Below, piece after piece: positions 34,922-45,555 of a DNA stretch of 64,000 nucleotides. Below the pieces are notes generated by a model. The model was given only the letters and a program-made list of their open reading frames with translations. It was not told where the DNA came from and ran no database searches. The stretch covers positions 372,001-436,000 of the forward strand of contig JAOTOM010005108.1 of the NCBI GenBank assembly GCA_034440615.1, given 5' to 3'. A program made the translations under genes and the position numbers. The stretch comes from Ashinkailepas kermadecensis. Lineage: Eukaryota; Arthropoda; Thecostraca; Neolepadidae. Positions within the stretch are counted from its first letter, which is position 1, and each line of letters begins with the position of its first letter.

Positions 34922-35075
34922 AAAAAGGAAAACAAAGGATCGGGAAAAAAATGAACAAAAAACAAAATGAAATTAAATAAAAAGATATGTTACAAAATGG
35001 AAAAAAGGAACAAAATACCCAAAGACGAAAAGGAAAGAAAAATGTGATACATTTCAAAAAGAAAAGAAAACAATA

Positions 35076-35975
35076 TCCCCGAACACTGAATGTGTTCTTT
35101 GCAATGTTAACCAACAATGGCGATGACCCGACCCCCCCCCACTACACCCCATACCCCAACTTGGCACCGTCCGGACTGGCAACTCTTCTCATCCACATCA
35201 TCTTCGGCCTTCGACCAGCTCTACTGTACCTCTGCTCAACTCAGCTCTACTCAGCTGACTCCAAGCTTCAAGACGCCTACAAATCTACTTCGGCACTGCT
35301 CAACAAATCAATCCCCTCTTCCACCCTCCGACTAAGTCTCCTACCATACTCTTCACACCTTCTTACCTCCTAATGCTAATACAACGACCAAACACACGGA
35401 AACAGCCGACATCACCACACGGTGGCAGGCTGGCAAAATTCAACACACACATACAACACACACACAGGAACTGTTACTGTCGTATACAGTAGAGCTCTAT
35501 GAGCAATATCTTTAGACGCGCTGTAGATTTTGCTTGGACAGACCTACGTCACACCTTGGATTATGTATCAATGATCCATTTGTGTTCTCATGTCAGCTAA
35601 CTTAGTCATTTGTGTTTGGTTCCGGAGCCTCAGCGCGGAGTTCGCCGCCCACACGAATCTACCGAAGGTAGCTGTACAGCAATAGGCTTACACGTACTTG
35701 TACCTGGAGCAAGTGGCAACTCGTTGGAAGAAGCTGAGCTTGACAGTTTCGCAAGGTTTGATCCGAAACACGGGCACCTTCAATGTGACAACAGAAATGG
35801 ATTTACCGAACGAAAAATCAATGCTGTCGCTGAGTGAGTTTAATCCTATCACTAAGAAAAATTGTGGACGGATGTTCGATGGAAATAGTGGAAGGATGAT
35901 TGCTTGCTGGATTTTCTTAGAAACAAAGATATACGAGATGTCAGATTATCTATTTGATTGTACACAGTTTCATGG
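35076..35975. other. Unassigned stretch before cuticle gene 4
   Basis: The left 350 bp are C-rich and resemble the composition of the preceding retrotransposon; this may be a fragment of another copy. The remainder shows no gene. Frames of 75-93 codons around 35610-35979 overlap one another on the same strand and look random. Confidence 0.35.
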
Positions 35976-35983
35976 GTGAAAGA

Positions 35984-36044
35984 TATAAAAGGGAATGTGC
36001 CACTGCCTGAGTCGTCACTCGGTTCCGACACTCCAACAGCAATC
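35984..36044 (+). promoter_or_regulatory. Core promoter of cuticle gene 4
   Basis: TATAAAAG at 35984-35991 lies 54 bp upstream of the ATG. A start site near 36013-36020 (GTCGTCACTCGG) would give a 5' UTR of about 25-30 bases, usual for cuticle genes. Confidence 0.7.
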
Positions 36045-39000
36045 ATGAAACTGGTAAGTAAGCCATGGGAAGAGATAGGAAGAAGGTTCGCAAAATACGC
36101 TAACTTGCGCTTTGCAGTGTAGATTGAAGTTGAGAGCGGGCAATTAATCTTCTTCGATTTCAATCTGGGTATTTGCCGCTTAGTTTCTAAATTGTTACTG
36201 ATGCACGTTGTTAATAGTGAAGCTAACATAACGATTACTTGGCTTGTGAAGGAACTCACTCCTTCAGATGTCATTTATCCACCTAGACCTTTAACCATAT
36301 TATGGTAGGGCCTTTAGGCTTAAATCTGTCAGGAACGGATTCCACTCCAACATCCCGGAATCCATCTGGCCGAGTTCAAAACTGAATAAGTGAAGCGAAA
36401 TCTACCAGCATAATCTACATTTTTTAAGCTTAAAAATGTTCAAATTATAACAATGGCCAAATCAGGAGGGAAAAGATCGGGGGAAATTGATGAAACAATA
36501 TGTGACGGTATTTGTATTTTATACCGATACAATGTTGCATGGTCGGGTGTGAATCATCCTTTACCCGCGAGTCACGGAGCGGTGTCTCCACCCCATTTAT
36601 TTTATCTGTGTCATAACAGCCAAACCAATTGAGACAGCAGCTTGAGACTTACAGTACCTGCAAATGCACACGTAGGGTACGTTTTGTGTTTAAAAAACCC
36701 TCAAATTCATATTAGGTCACGTTCTAATGATGTCATAAAGTCGTTCGTAGGTAATGTTTTCAACGTCTCAAACGGTTGCTTGTTGTTATGACGTACAATC
36801 GGACCATTGTACACGGCCAACTAATACATGCATCGACTAACACCGAGGTTATATGTTACTCTAATGCCCTTGTTTACAGCGAAAATGTGCACTCTTTGAG
36901 TTGCTCAGATATTTCCACTTGACATTACCTGTGACTTGACAGGCGCCATGCCAGGTTATGCCAGGTACATGCCATGTCAGGTACATGCACATGTCAGACT
37001 ACCCAAGGCGTAGGCAGAACCTGAAGGAGGGCGTGGACATTATTGATTATTTGTCGCAGGTTCCATTTCACGATAAATGCGACAAATGCCTATGCTTTCG
37101 TCATTCCTGCCTAATATCAATACTTACCATGAGTTCTTCCCGAGGCGTCGCCAGATAGTTATAATAGGGAGAATCCTGGAGGCCTGAGTGGGAAGGCTAC
37201 AACCATTATTGGTCATTGGAAAAATTTCGTGGTTCTGAAACCGAGTGTGATTTACTATAATCGCTCGTCCGGAATTGATTCCTAGCACTCCTTGATCCGC
37301 CCCTGGTAAAGTGGCGCCATCGCCGCGCTATTGTTTGTATTGGTGTGAATATGGCATGTCTTAAATACCTTTCGTCGCATCTTCGAACCGACATTGGGAA
37401 AATATTTTCGCTCTACCACTGCTTGTGATGCATTGCTATTGTTTGCTCTGAATTAACCCCATCCTCCCAACCTTCCGACGACAACAAAAAATGATACCGC
37501 TTTGAGAAAACCGGTCACGTGTTCCAATTTGTACCACACCTGGATCCGTCCGAGACATGATGAGGCTGAAAGTATGCGCTTCCGTTTGTAAGAAAGGCAG
37601 TATGAGCAGTTGAATTCAAGATTATTGTCGCCTGAAGAGCATGTCAATGAGAATATCCAGATGCAATGCTGTTTCTAGGTTTGAGGAAAATGTGTCGAAG
37701 GTGCCTCCTAATATTCGATCCTAAAGCCGCCTCTGAAAAAGTTCTGACGTGATAATTTTGGTACGAAATAGGAAAAGAAAGTCTGAAAAATTAACCCAAT
37801 TTCATCCTCCTATCACAAGTGGTCACGGGAACGGCAGGCGAAAAGCCATGCGGGGAGGAGAATCCGCCCTCCAATCAGAATATAAAATTGAAAGAATGAC
37901 AGCGAATTCAGGGGAGGCAGACCCAACAGGAGAGAAAACGTTTATATAGGCCATAGGCCACCCCTCTTCACCCTCACCACCAAACAAAAATATAATTGAT
38001 CTGTTCAAACAAAAATGTGGTTTTCTCGCACCTCCTCCAATTTTGGATGCATTTAATGATACCGCAAATAGGTGCATGTTTCTGAAGATGATAGGGAGGG
38101 CACAATGCATGAAGACAATGGGCGGGCAGAAATTGATTGGTGGAGCATAACATTTAGGGTCCCATGTTCCAAGTTTAAAATATTGTTGGGGGAGGGAAAG
38201 GCTAACATTAGGAAGGGGTGGGGGAATTACCCTTCCAAAAGCATACAAAGCTACACCCCAGATGCAGCATTTCCTAACGGTCAGTCTGATTCCCCTAACG
38301 TTTAAAATCCCAGGTGTGCATTTTTGGCACACTTTCTTTCTACCACAGAGCTTGGCTCAAGTCTTCACCCTGTCTTCTGTTCTAACATATTGTCGTCTTG
38401 ATCCATGTTTAGGCTTAAGAGCAGAAGAAGTTATAAACGTTTCACTTCCTGTTCCGCTGTAAAATCTCGATTTTTACCTAGGCCTAGGCCATCGTGCATG
38501 AGAGCTTAAACATTTCCTAAAGGTTTATTCTGCCGCTGCAACTTGCAAAATGTACATGTTGGTGCAAGGACGGAGCACGGAAGCAAAACATAAGACTATT
38601 TATTAGCTGCTCAGCGGTCACTGACTAAAAACCAAGTGTTTGCTCAGTTTTGGCAACTTGAAAAGTACTACCAGAAAACACTGCTTTCTTGTACCTATGT
38701 GTATACATATATTCCAAATTGGGCTTCAACATCCTCAGAGTGACTCAGAAGCAGAAAAAGTCATCTGATGTTATGTCGGGTTGATAACCATAAATATACT
38801 TGAAAAGAACAGTAATCTACCTAAGCACATCATCTGAATTTTCCATCACCATACCACATCCGACATTGGGCATTCATGGACAATAAGTAAGATTAGCTAC
38901 CGATCATTCACGATATTGGCAAAAACCGGCCTCACATGTTAGGACTTCGCAGTTCATCTCACACCTGTGACGTCACAGCTCAATGGCCTAAGTCTTGAAG

Positions 39001-39808
39001 TATGGCACACCATAAGGTCAACAAAGGATGCCCCACTAACTACACCATAAGGTCGACAAGGGATGCCCCACCAGCTACATCATAAAGTCGACAAGGGATG
39101 CTCCACCAGCTACACCATAAGGTCAACAAAGGATGCCCCACCACCAGCTACACCAGGTGGCGGCGCGCTCGTCTGCGCCGTTTTTTTTTCTCGTGGAATA
39201 CACAAATTCGGCACCATATATCTCACATCGCCTTTCCGTTCCACATCATGGAGAAAAGCTTGGCTGGCGGGGGGCAAAATACCACTGATTTGAACACCGG
39301 CAGCTCCTTTTGATCAGCACGTTTCTTCCAGGTGGTAATCGCCTGCATGGTGGCGCTCGCAACCGCTCGACCGCAAGGCCAAGAGGTGTACGTGGACGTT
39401 GATGACTCGCAGGCGTACGTTGCCGAGGGAAGCACCCTCAGGGACGCCGGAATCATCCGCATGGAGTCCGTCCAAAACGAGGACGGCTCCTTCCGATACG
39501 GATTCGAAACGACCGATCCGATCCAGCAGGACGTCTCCGGCCAGATCAAGCAGATCGGCGAGGAGTTCGGCATCGTGATGCAGGGCTCCTACAGCTTCGA
39601 GACGCCCGAGGGCCAGACGATCACCATCACGTGGACAGCCGATGAGAACGGCTTCCAGGCGCAGGGAGACGCCATTCCGCAGGACGCCAACTCGGCTGCA
39701 CAGAGCGCGGCGTACGCGGCGGCGGGTCAACAGCAAACCTTTGTTCAACAGGACGCCTTTCAGCAGGATTTCGGGCAGGTGTTTGATCAGGGTGACTTCA
39801 TTGAATAG
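36045..39808 (+). CDS. RR-1 cuticle protein 4 (two exons, 3.3-kb intron)
   Basis: Exon 1 is ATG AAA CTG (36045-36053) with a GTAAGT donor. Exon 2 is 39332-39808 after TTTCTTCCAG. Phase 0 joining gives 161 residues. Residues 1-15 are a signal peptide, followed by RPQ as in the tandem trio. The RR-1 chitin-binding domain is at about 52-119 (GSFRYGFE, GSYSFETPEGQTITI, TADENGFQAQGDAIP). The tail (120-161) is Ala/Gln-rich. The secreted product is expected in the cuticle. It is clearly diverged from copies A-C, so it is an older paralogue. The 3278-bp intron is unusually long for this type and contains a 35-bp repeat and a hAT-like terminus. Using only exon 2 would miss the start, since it opens with GTG, not ATG. 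Confidence 0.88.
39008..39152. repeat. 35-bp tandem repeat in the intron of cuticle gene 4
   Basis: Four imperfect copies of about 35 bp with core CACCATAAGGTCGACAAGG and GATGCCCCACCAGCTA, ending 180 bp before the exon 2 acceptor. Confidence 0.85.
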
Positions 39809-40095
39809 CTTGGTGTGGAAAACAAATCATATCACATTCATTTTCTCCCTGAACGGCATTTCTTGCTCGGTATGCGCACCCACTGGCGTTTTGTGTTTGA
39901 ATTATAATATAGCACTGCAATTCACGGCTCTATTTCTCAGTTAAACATTGAAAGTTATGATGCACAATGAGAAGTTGCCATTGTGACTGAACTGAAAATT
40001 GAAGCCTGATAGCCTCATTTTTTGGTAGGTGAACTCGACATCCCCCTCTCCCATCACCACCTACACATATACACACATACACACACACGCACGTT

Positions 40096-40147
<52 letters not shown>

Positions 40148-40850
40148 CACCATCGTTGTCAAAAAGCGTCATACCTTGCGGAGACCGTGTGTTCCACCCG
40201 CACTAGCGGATCTAGGGGGAGGGACACGCCCCACTCCCTCCCCTCGAAAGGGCCTGAGGGGGAGGGTAAAACTATATTTGTCCTCTCTAAACAGGACTGC
40301 AAAATGGCCTCAGGATATGTGCTTAATGGTGCATACCAGGGTAAACTAAAACAAAAATATCCGGCTGGGACAGCTCAGACCAGATGAAAACCATGGACGA
40401 AAATGAAGAATTTGGTCGGGGTTGGCGAATTTGCTCCTAAAAATTAATACATTTGCAGATAGCTGGGGGTTTCACAAGATAACATGCTAAGATAGACCCT
40501 GACAAGCGTAGGTGTTTCACTGCTGTGGGGGTGGGAATGGGGGGTGTATGGGGCTGTGGGGAGTGGGCTGTTCTTTTTGCGGATAGTGAAAAAGAAAACG
40601 ACTGGAAAAAGTCCCCTGCATTTAAGCATCAGTATGTTGGTGTTTTTCGTTGGTTCCCCGCCACCTCCACCACCAATTCACCAATCCAAACTGACTTGGT
40701 GTTGTGTGCACTACCTACCCATACACGTATTTATACGTTGTACGAGGTCATTGTTTAGGGAACACCATATTGGCAAGCGAGTGTCACTCGTTAGGCAAGA
40801 ATGGATAGATGCATGATTTAAAAATCAAGGAATATATATTTATTGCGAAT
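39809..40850. other. 3' flank of cuticle gene 4 with CA/CGCA microsatellite
   Basis: Contains a CA and CGCA repeat (about 40063-40150) and, at 40201-40220, CACTAGCGGATCTAGGGGGA, resembling a hAT/Tip100 terminus. No AATAAA was seen close to the stop of cuticle gene 4, and no further gene is recognised. Confidence 0.5.
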
Positions 40851-42185
40851 TTGAATGGTTTGTCCTCAGTTGGGGCTGTTTGGTGCAAATGCAAAGCTCG
40901 ATAACGACGCGATAGTACACGAGGGAATATTCCAGTCCAACCACAACGAGGCAGTTCAGGGCTGCGTCCCGTTGGTCACCAGGACCACCGCTTTAAATTA
41001 CAAGCAGGCGCACTTTACTGACCCGAAACGGTCCCTGCAACTGCTGCCCTGGTTCATACTGGACGACATGGAGATATACGACGCAGTTGTCAAATTGTAT
41101 TGCCATTCAGAAGCGGCCATTAGTAATTTTATTCCTGTCGTCTGTATTAAGCTTCAGCTTCCTCCCTGGTTCGAAAGAGAGCTAATAAACACATTGAAGA
41201 GGAAATAAACAGCACATAGGAGAATGAAACAGAACAAATGTGGGGAAACTGTCGCTGACCTCCACGAGAAAAGGAATAATTTCACAAATATGCCCGATAC
41301 CATGGATAGCAATTACTTACTTTTACTAACCTACGAGTTCAAAGCAAACCCGAAGCGTTTTTGGACGTTTTTAAGGTGTGTCGGGCAGGAAAAAGAATTG
41401 GTCGGCATTCATGGACAATGCTCGAAAAGTTGTCAGTGACAGGGAGCAAGCGAACCTTCTGAACTGTACAATTGTCACAACGTTCACAGTGCCCCATGTG
41501 GCAGACGCAAAAGTGTACAATTTGCCATCACTGGCAAGGATTCAGTGCAGCGTCCACACTGTCCGGGGATTCCTTCCTGTATACCATTCCTGTAAACAAG
41601 GCGGCGAGTGGGCCCGACGGCATTAGCGCACGGATTATTCAGGAATGCTGTGTTGAGCTCCCTGGCCCATTGACTAAATTGTGTAACAATTCATTGATGC
41701 AAGGTACCTTCCCAGAAAGGTGGAAACGGGCGAACGTCGTCTCAATTCACAAAAATGGTAGCATTAAAAATCCGGCAAGTTACAGATCAGCTTTCCGGAT
41801 TCAATTATCCGAAAAGGTCCTTGAAAAGGTAGCAGGTCCTTGAAAAAGTCCTTCCGAGCTACTTGGGCCATGCTATGTCAGATGCACTACACAGTTTCGT
41901 CGCGCGGCGATCTTGTACGACAAATCCGGCAACGTTTCTGAGCACAGCATGAGACTCCATTTCTACAGGCACGCCAACAGATTGTATCTACACCGACTAT
42001 ACCGCGGCATTTCAAAGCATAAATCACTCTCTTGCCACGCAAGTTCAAACAAATTATTTCCGACAGCTGAGTCTGCACTGAGGTGGTTGTCGTCCAATCT
42101 GCACAACAGGTAGCAGCGAGTGATTGTGAACGGAAACCGTCTAGACTGGATAGCATCGACACGGACGGTTCAGTATTAGTCACCC
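40850..42185 (+). pseudogene. 5'- and 3'-truncated LINE ORF2 relic
   Basis: Plus-strand fragments read as the linker and RT of a LINE. First come a region with LPPWFERELI and FKANPKRFWTFLR, then AASGPDGISARIIQECC and GTFPERWKRANVVSIHKNG, then YRSAFRIQLSEKVLEKV. A diverged part carries RRSCTTNPATF and DCIYTDYTAAFQSINHSL, the RT motif normally written IYTDFSKAFD. Frameshifts and stops separate the pieces. Nothing after RT motif A/B is visible. The lineage differs from the 30-35 kb element. Confidence 0.75.
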
Positions 42186-42189
42186 TGGC

Positions 42190-43930
42190 ATCACATCCTG
42201 GTGTGACGATCGCTGCTCTGCCATTTGGCGCGATTGAACGCTGATTTCGCAGTTCTTTATTTTAAATTTTCGTGGGGCGACACCCGTCGCTTTTTTCCAC
42301 TTTCGTTTCTAGTGGGGTAACACCCGTCACTTCACTTTGTTTTCGTCTTCATCCTACGTTTGTTCCATGTGTTTTTGTGTGTGCCTTATGTTTCTGTTGA
42401 TTTTGTTGGGTAGGGTGTTTTTCCCAGCGATTGGAAAACAAACGCAAAAAGGATCTCGACCTCAGCTCGCTACCGGACTCTGAATCCGATTTGTCACCTT
42501 TGACCATATCTGTCGACCATCGCACGACAGCAGTATCAACGGAAAAGTCGCGTGAAGTGACTTTGCCCCTGATGCTTCCTCACTATATGCAGCCGTTGAT
42601 GACCCGCACCGGACTGTTCCTTCGGATGACACCACGGAAGCCCTTTGTGCTTCGACGAACCCTGCTCGTTCCTAGACCACGACCACGTCTCACAATCCGG
42701 ACCAGACCATCACTCTCCACGCCGCTGACCCACGCTCGAGCCAGACCACGCCCTCCCAAGCTGACCCAGTCCAATCCATCGAACCCTACCTCGACATGGC
42801 TGGCCACGGCTCTTATGTAGTCATGAGGCCTGTCGAGGAAACCGTGTCTTTCCGTCGTGTCAGCGTTTTCTGGCCGACTAAACAACTCCTCGCCATCCGC
42901 TCATCAGTCAATCTTGGCATCGAGGCCCTGCCAACAGAACCCCCATCATCGAAACCCAAATCAGAGCCCAGACCATCACCCTCCTCCATGTTGTGTTAAA
43001 TCCTTCACAATCCTCTCCATTTCAACACCACCAAGGGCATCATTTTCGCGCCTGAGCTCCGCTTCGTGTCCGAAGCAGATATCCAAGCGGAGCTCGAGCC
43101 GGAGGCGGTGACCCACGTTCGCCACATCAACAAGATGGCCAGAAATACAAGTTTCCTAGTCATTACCTTTAACTCTACCACTCTTCCCAAGACCTTCCTC
43201 GCCGGCTACCTTCGATACCAAGTCAGAGTCTTCATCTAAATTCGAATCTGATGTTTTGGTTACCAGCGCTTCGACCATGACAGTAAGACATGTCGCCAAC
43301 CAGCCCGATGCCCCAAGAGCGGCGAGCCACCCCATTCTGGCTCCACCTGCTCCAAACTAGCCAACTGCCTTAACTGCCATACATCCGACCACCTGACCAC
43401 ATCCAGTATCTGTTCGGTTTGGTGAAATAAAAAAAGAAGTTCGTGACGTCGAGGCTACGATCTGGGCATCCTACCTCTAGGCTCGGTGGACCGTCGAGGC
43501 CACCTCCCCTATTACCAAAGCTCACGCACAGGAGACCAACATTGCTCCCCCAACCGCTCGTGTCAACACCACTTCCACCTCGACACAAACTGACATGATT
43601 CCCGATTTGGCACCCCTTACCAAACTTACACAAATCATCAACACTACACAGACTCCTGCTCCCAAAAAATAATCCGGCTCCCGTGCGGAATGCGAGACCC
43701 CGCAGTCATTCAGCGACGGAGCAGTCTCGCTCGGCCTCAGCAGGCCACCGATCGAGCCCGGAGCGTCCAGCGCCGGTCGGCACCCACATGGCCAGGCCGG
43801 CTCCTGCCAGACGGCAGGCATCCCCCGCAGCTATGGCCTCCATAATCACCGATCGGCCGGACCTGCTTGGGCGGGTCCACCAGGGTCGCTCGCACATAAC
43901 CCACACGTTCACCCGAGCTACGAAACATTC
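42190..43930 (+). pseudogene. LINE 5' UTR and ORF1 (gag-like) relic
   Basis: The left part (42190-42430) has a twice-repeated motif GTGGGGYRACACCCGTCRCTT, probably a 5' UTR. The coding sense starts near 42431 and shifts frame several times. The recognisable gag reads PELRFVSEADIQAELEPE, THVRHINKMARNTSFLVITF, AGYLRYQVRVF, then three zinc knuckles: CFGYQRFDHDSKTC (first Cys pair altered), CPKSGEPPHSGSTC (second Cys replaced by Ser) and CLNCHTSDHLTTSSIC. A Thr/Pro-rich tail follows. No ORF2 follows, so the copy is truncated. It abuts the preceding relic within about 10 bp. Confidence 0.7.
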
Positions 43931-43961
43931 ATTTGTGTAAACGTCCGTGTATCGTCTGCGG

Positions 43962-44092
43962 CGGTCCTACGTTTCACCACCCGTCCTACGTTTCAGCACC
44001 CGTCCTACGTTTCATCACCCGTCCTATGTTTCACCACCTGTCCTACGTTTCATCACCCGTCCTACGTTTCACCACCCGTCCTACGTCATTAT
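43962..44092. repeat. 19-bp minisatellite
   Basis: About seven copies of GTCCTACGTTTCACCACCC with one-base variants. It directly follows the gag relic and may have grown from element sequence. Confidence 0.9.
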
Positions 44093-44199
44093 CACCCGTA
44101 TCACCCGTCACGCGGTCGTGGTTCACAACACGAACACGGATCCTACATTTTCCCCCCGCACAAAGAAATTCCATATTGCTTGGATAATGCAAGAACAAA

Positions 44200-45190
44200 C
44201 CTTTTAAATCACTGTGGCCGAAAGACGTCAGTCTGTTTCTGCTGCCGCATGGCTACGTGGGTGACCCCGCAGGTTTGGCTGCGGCACTCGCAGTGCCTAG
44301 CCGCGGCTCGCCAGCTGTAAGCAGGGCTAAAAACCTTTCGGTGGTCGCCGACGAGATACAATTCTGGGAAATTGGTCGCTGATCAAGTACGGGTCCAATG
44401 GGGGGGGGGGACGGCCCTCCATCGGGATTGGATAACATCAAATTTCAGAAACGTGCTTTTTCGTGATTGTCGCTTTTTGAAGAATTGTCTGCTTTCCAGC
44501 CTTTCATCAATTTTTTCCTCAGCAATAGGTGTCGCTTGGCGCCCTGAATACATTTTGGCGCACCAAAAGGAGTGCTCTCCTGCCGATAGGAACTTCTAAA
44601 TCCGTCATCGTCGCATGCAGGGAAGAGACTGAGAGACTGTCTGTAAATCATTTGTTCATTGCCTGTGCAGATGAACAAAGTCGCTTGGAGACAGTGGAGG
44701 ATGAACAAAATTTTCTTGAAGATAGCTAAGGATGACACAATCTGGAGTTTGGCACCTAAAGATGAAAAATCCCAAGCAATATTTGGCAATCTGACATCAA
44801 TTGATCGAATTATTCCACCGTGTATATAAGAAATTAAATGTTCAATGCCATATCAATACTTAGAATTCCCATTAACTGTTATCTTACATAATGTTGCACA
44901 CAAAACAACGAAAATAGATTCATTGCTGACAGGTACAGTACTTCTACACGTGTATGGTAGTAACCGAACCAACTAGGAGACATAAGCCCCTTTGTTTAAG
45001 ATCTTCTTTAGTACATTTCTCAGCTGGGTACATTTTGTGGAAGAAACATGAAAACACGCTGATATGAATGGTATCCTGGTCAAAATGAATGTCGGTGATG
45101 CACTTCTAAGTAGCGTCCTTCAGGAAAGATGATTTTTTTTATAGACAATGTAAGATTAGACACAACTGATAGAGCATTTTACACCATTGC
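44200..45190. other. Unassigned stretch
   Basis: Low-copy DNA, AT-rich to the right, with a G-run at 44400-44410. Open frames up to 114 codons (minus, 44445-44789) show no domain. Confidence 0.35.
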
Positions 45191-45194
45191 CTAT

Positions 45195-45555
45195 CCGTGT
45201 TAGCCGCGGCGGTGGCCGCCTCACAGCCACGGTAGTAGCCGTCTCACAAGTGCGGCAGTGGTTACCTCACAGCCGTCACAGTGGCCACCTCACAGGTGCG
45301 GCAGCGGTTTCCTCACATCTATGACAGCGGCCGCCTCACAGCCATGACAACGACCGCTTCACAGTCCTGACAACGTCCGCCTCACAGCCGTGAGAGCGGC
45401 CGCCTCACAGCCATGGCAGCGGCCGCCTCACAGCCACAGCAGAAGCCGCCTCATAGCCACAGCAGAGGCCACCTCACAGCCACAGCAGAGGCCACCTCAC
45501 AGCCACAGCAGAGGCCGCCTCACAGCCGTGACAGCGGCTACCTCACAGTCGCAGC
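45195..45555. repeat. 23-bp minisatellite, left part
   Basis: Successive CCGCCTCACAGCC-type starts are exactly 23 bp apart at 45329, 45352, 45375 and 45398. The array is cut by the hAT-like element and resumes at 47808. Confidence 0.9.

Larger units (their letters stand above)
28495..35075 (+). mobile_element. A+C-rich non-LTR retrotransposon (I/LOA-like group), degenerate
   Basis: The element has a 5' region (to 29080), a gag with CCHC knuckles (29081-30347), an ORF2 with endonuclease, RT, RNase H and a C-terminal Cys/His motif (30360-34921), and an A-rich 3' region ending around 35075. The coding strand is strikingly poor in G and rich in A and C. Domain order and RNase H place it in the I/LOA group of non-LTR elements. 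The ends are not exactly defined: the left one may start at the end of the minisatellite, and no target duplication was found. It carries frameshifts, two in-frame stops, an RT active-site change and an internal insertion, so it is dead. Confidence 0.85.

Noticed and set aside
34987..35373. 128-codon ORF after the LINE
   Set aside because: Low-complexity Lys-rich start from A-rich 3' UTR and an overlapping alternative frame; no domain.
45195..45555. Possible CRISPR-like array of short regular repeats
   Set aside because: The 23-bp units are head to tail without spacers, in a eukaryotic setting; it is a minisatellite.
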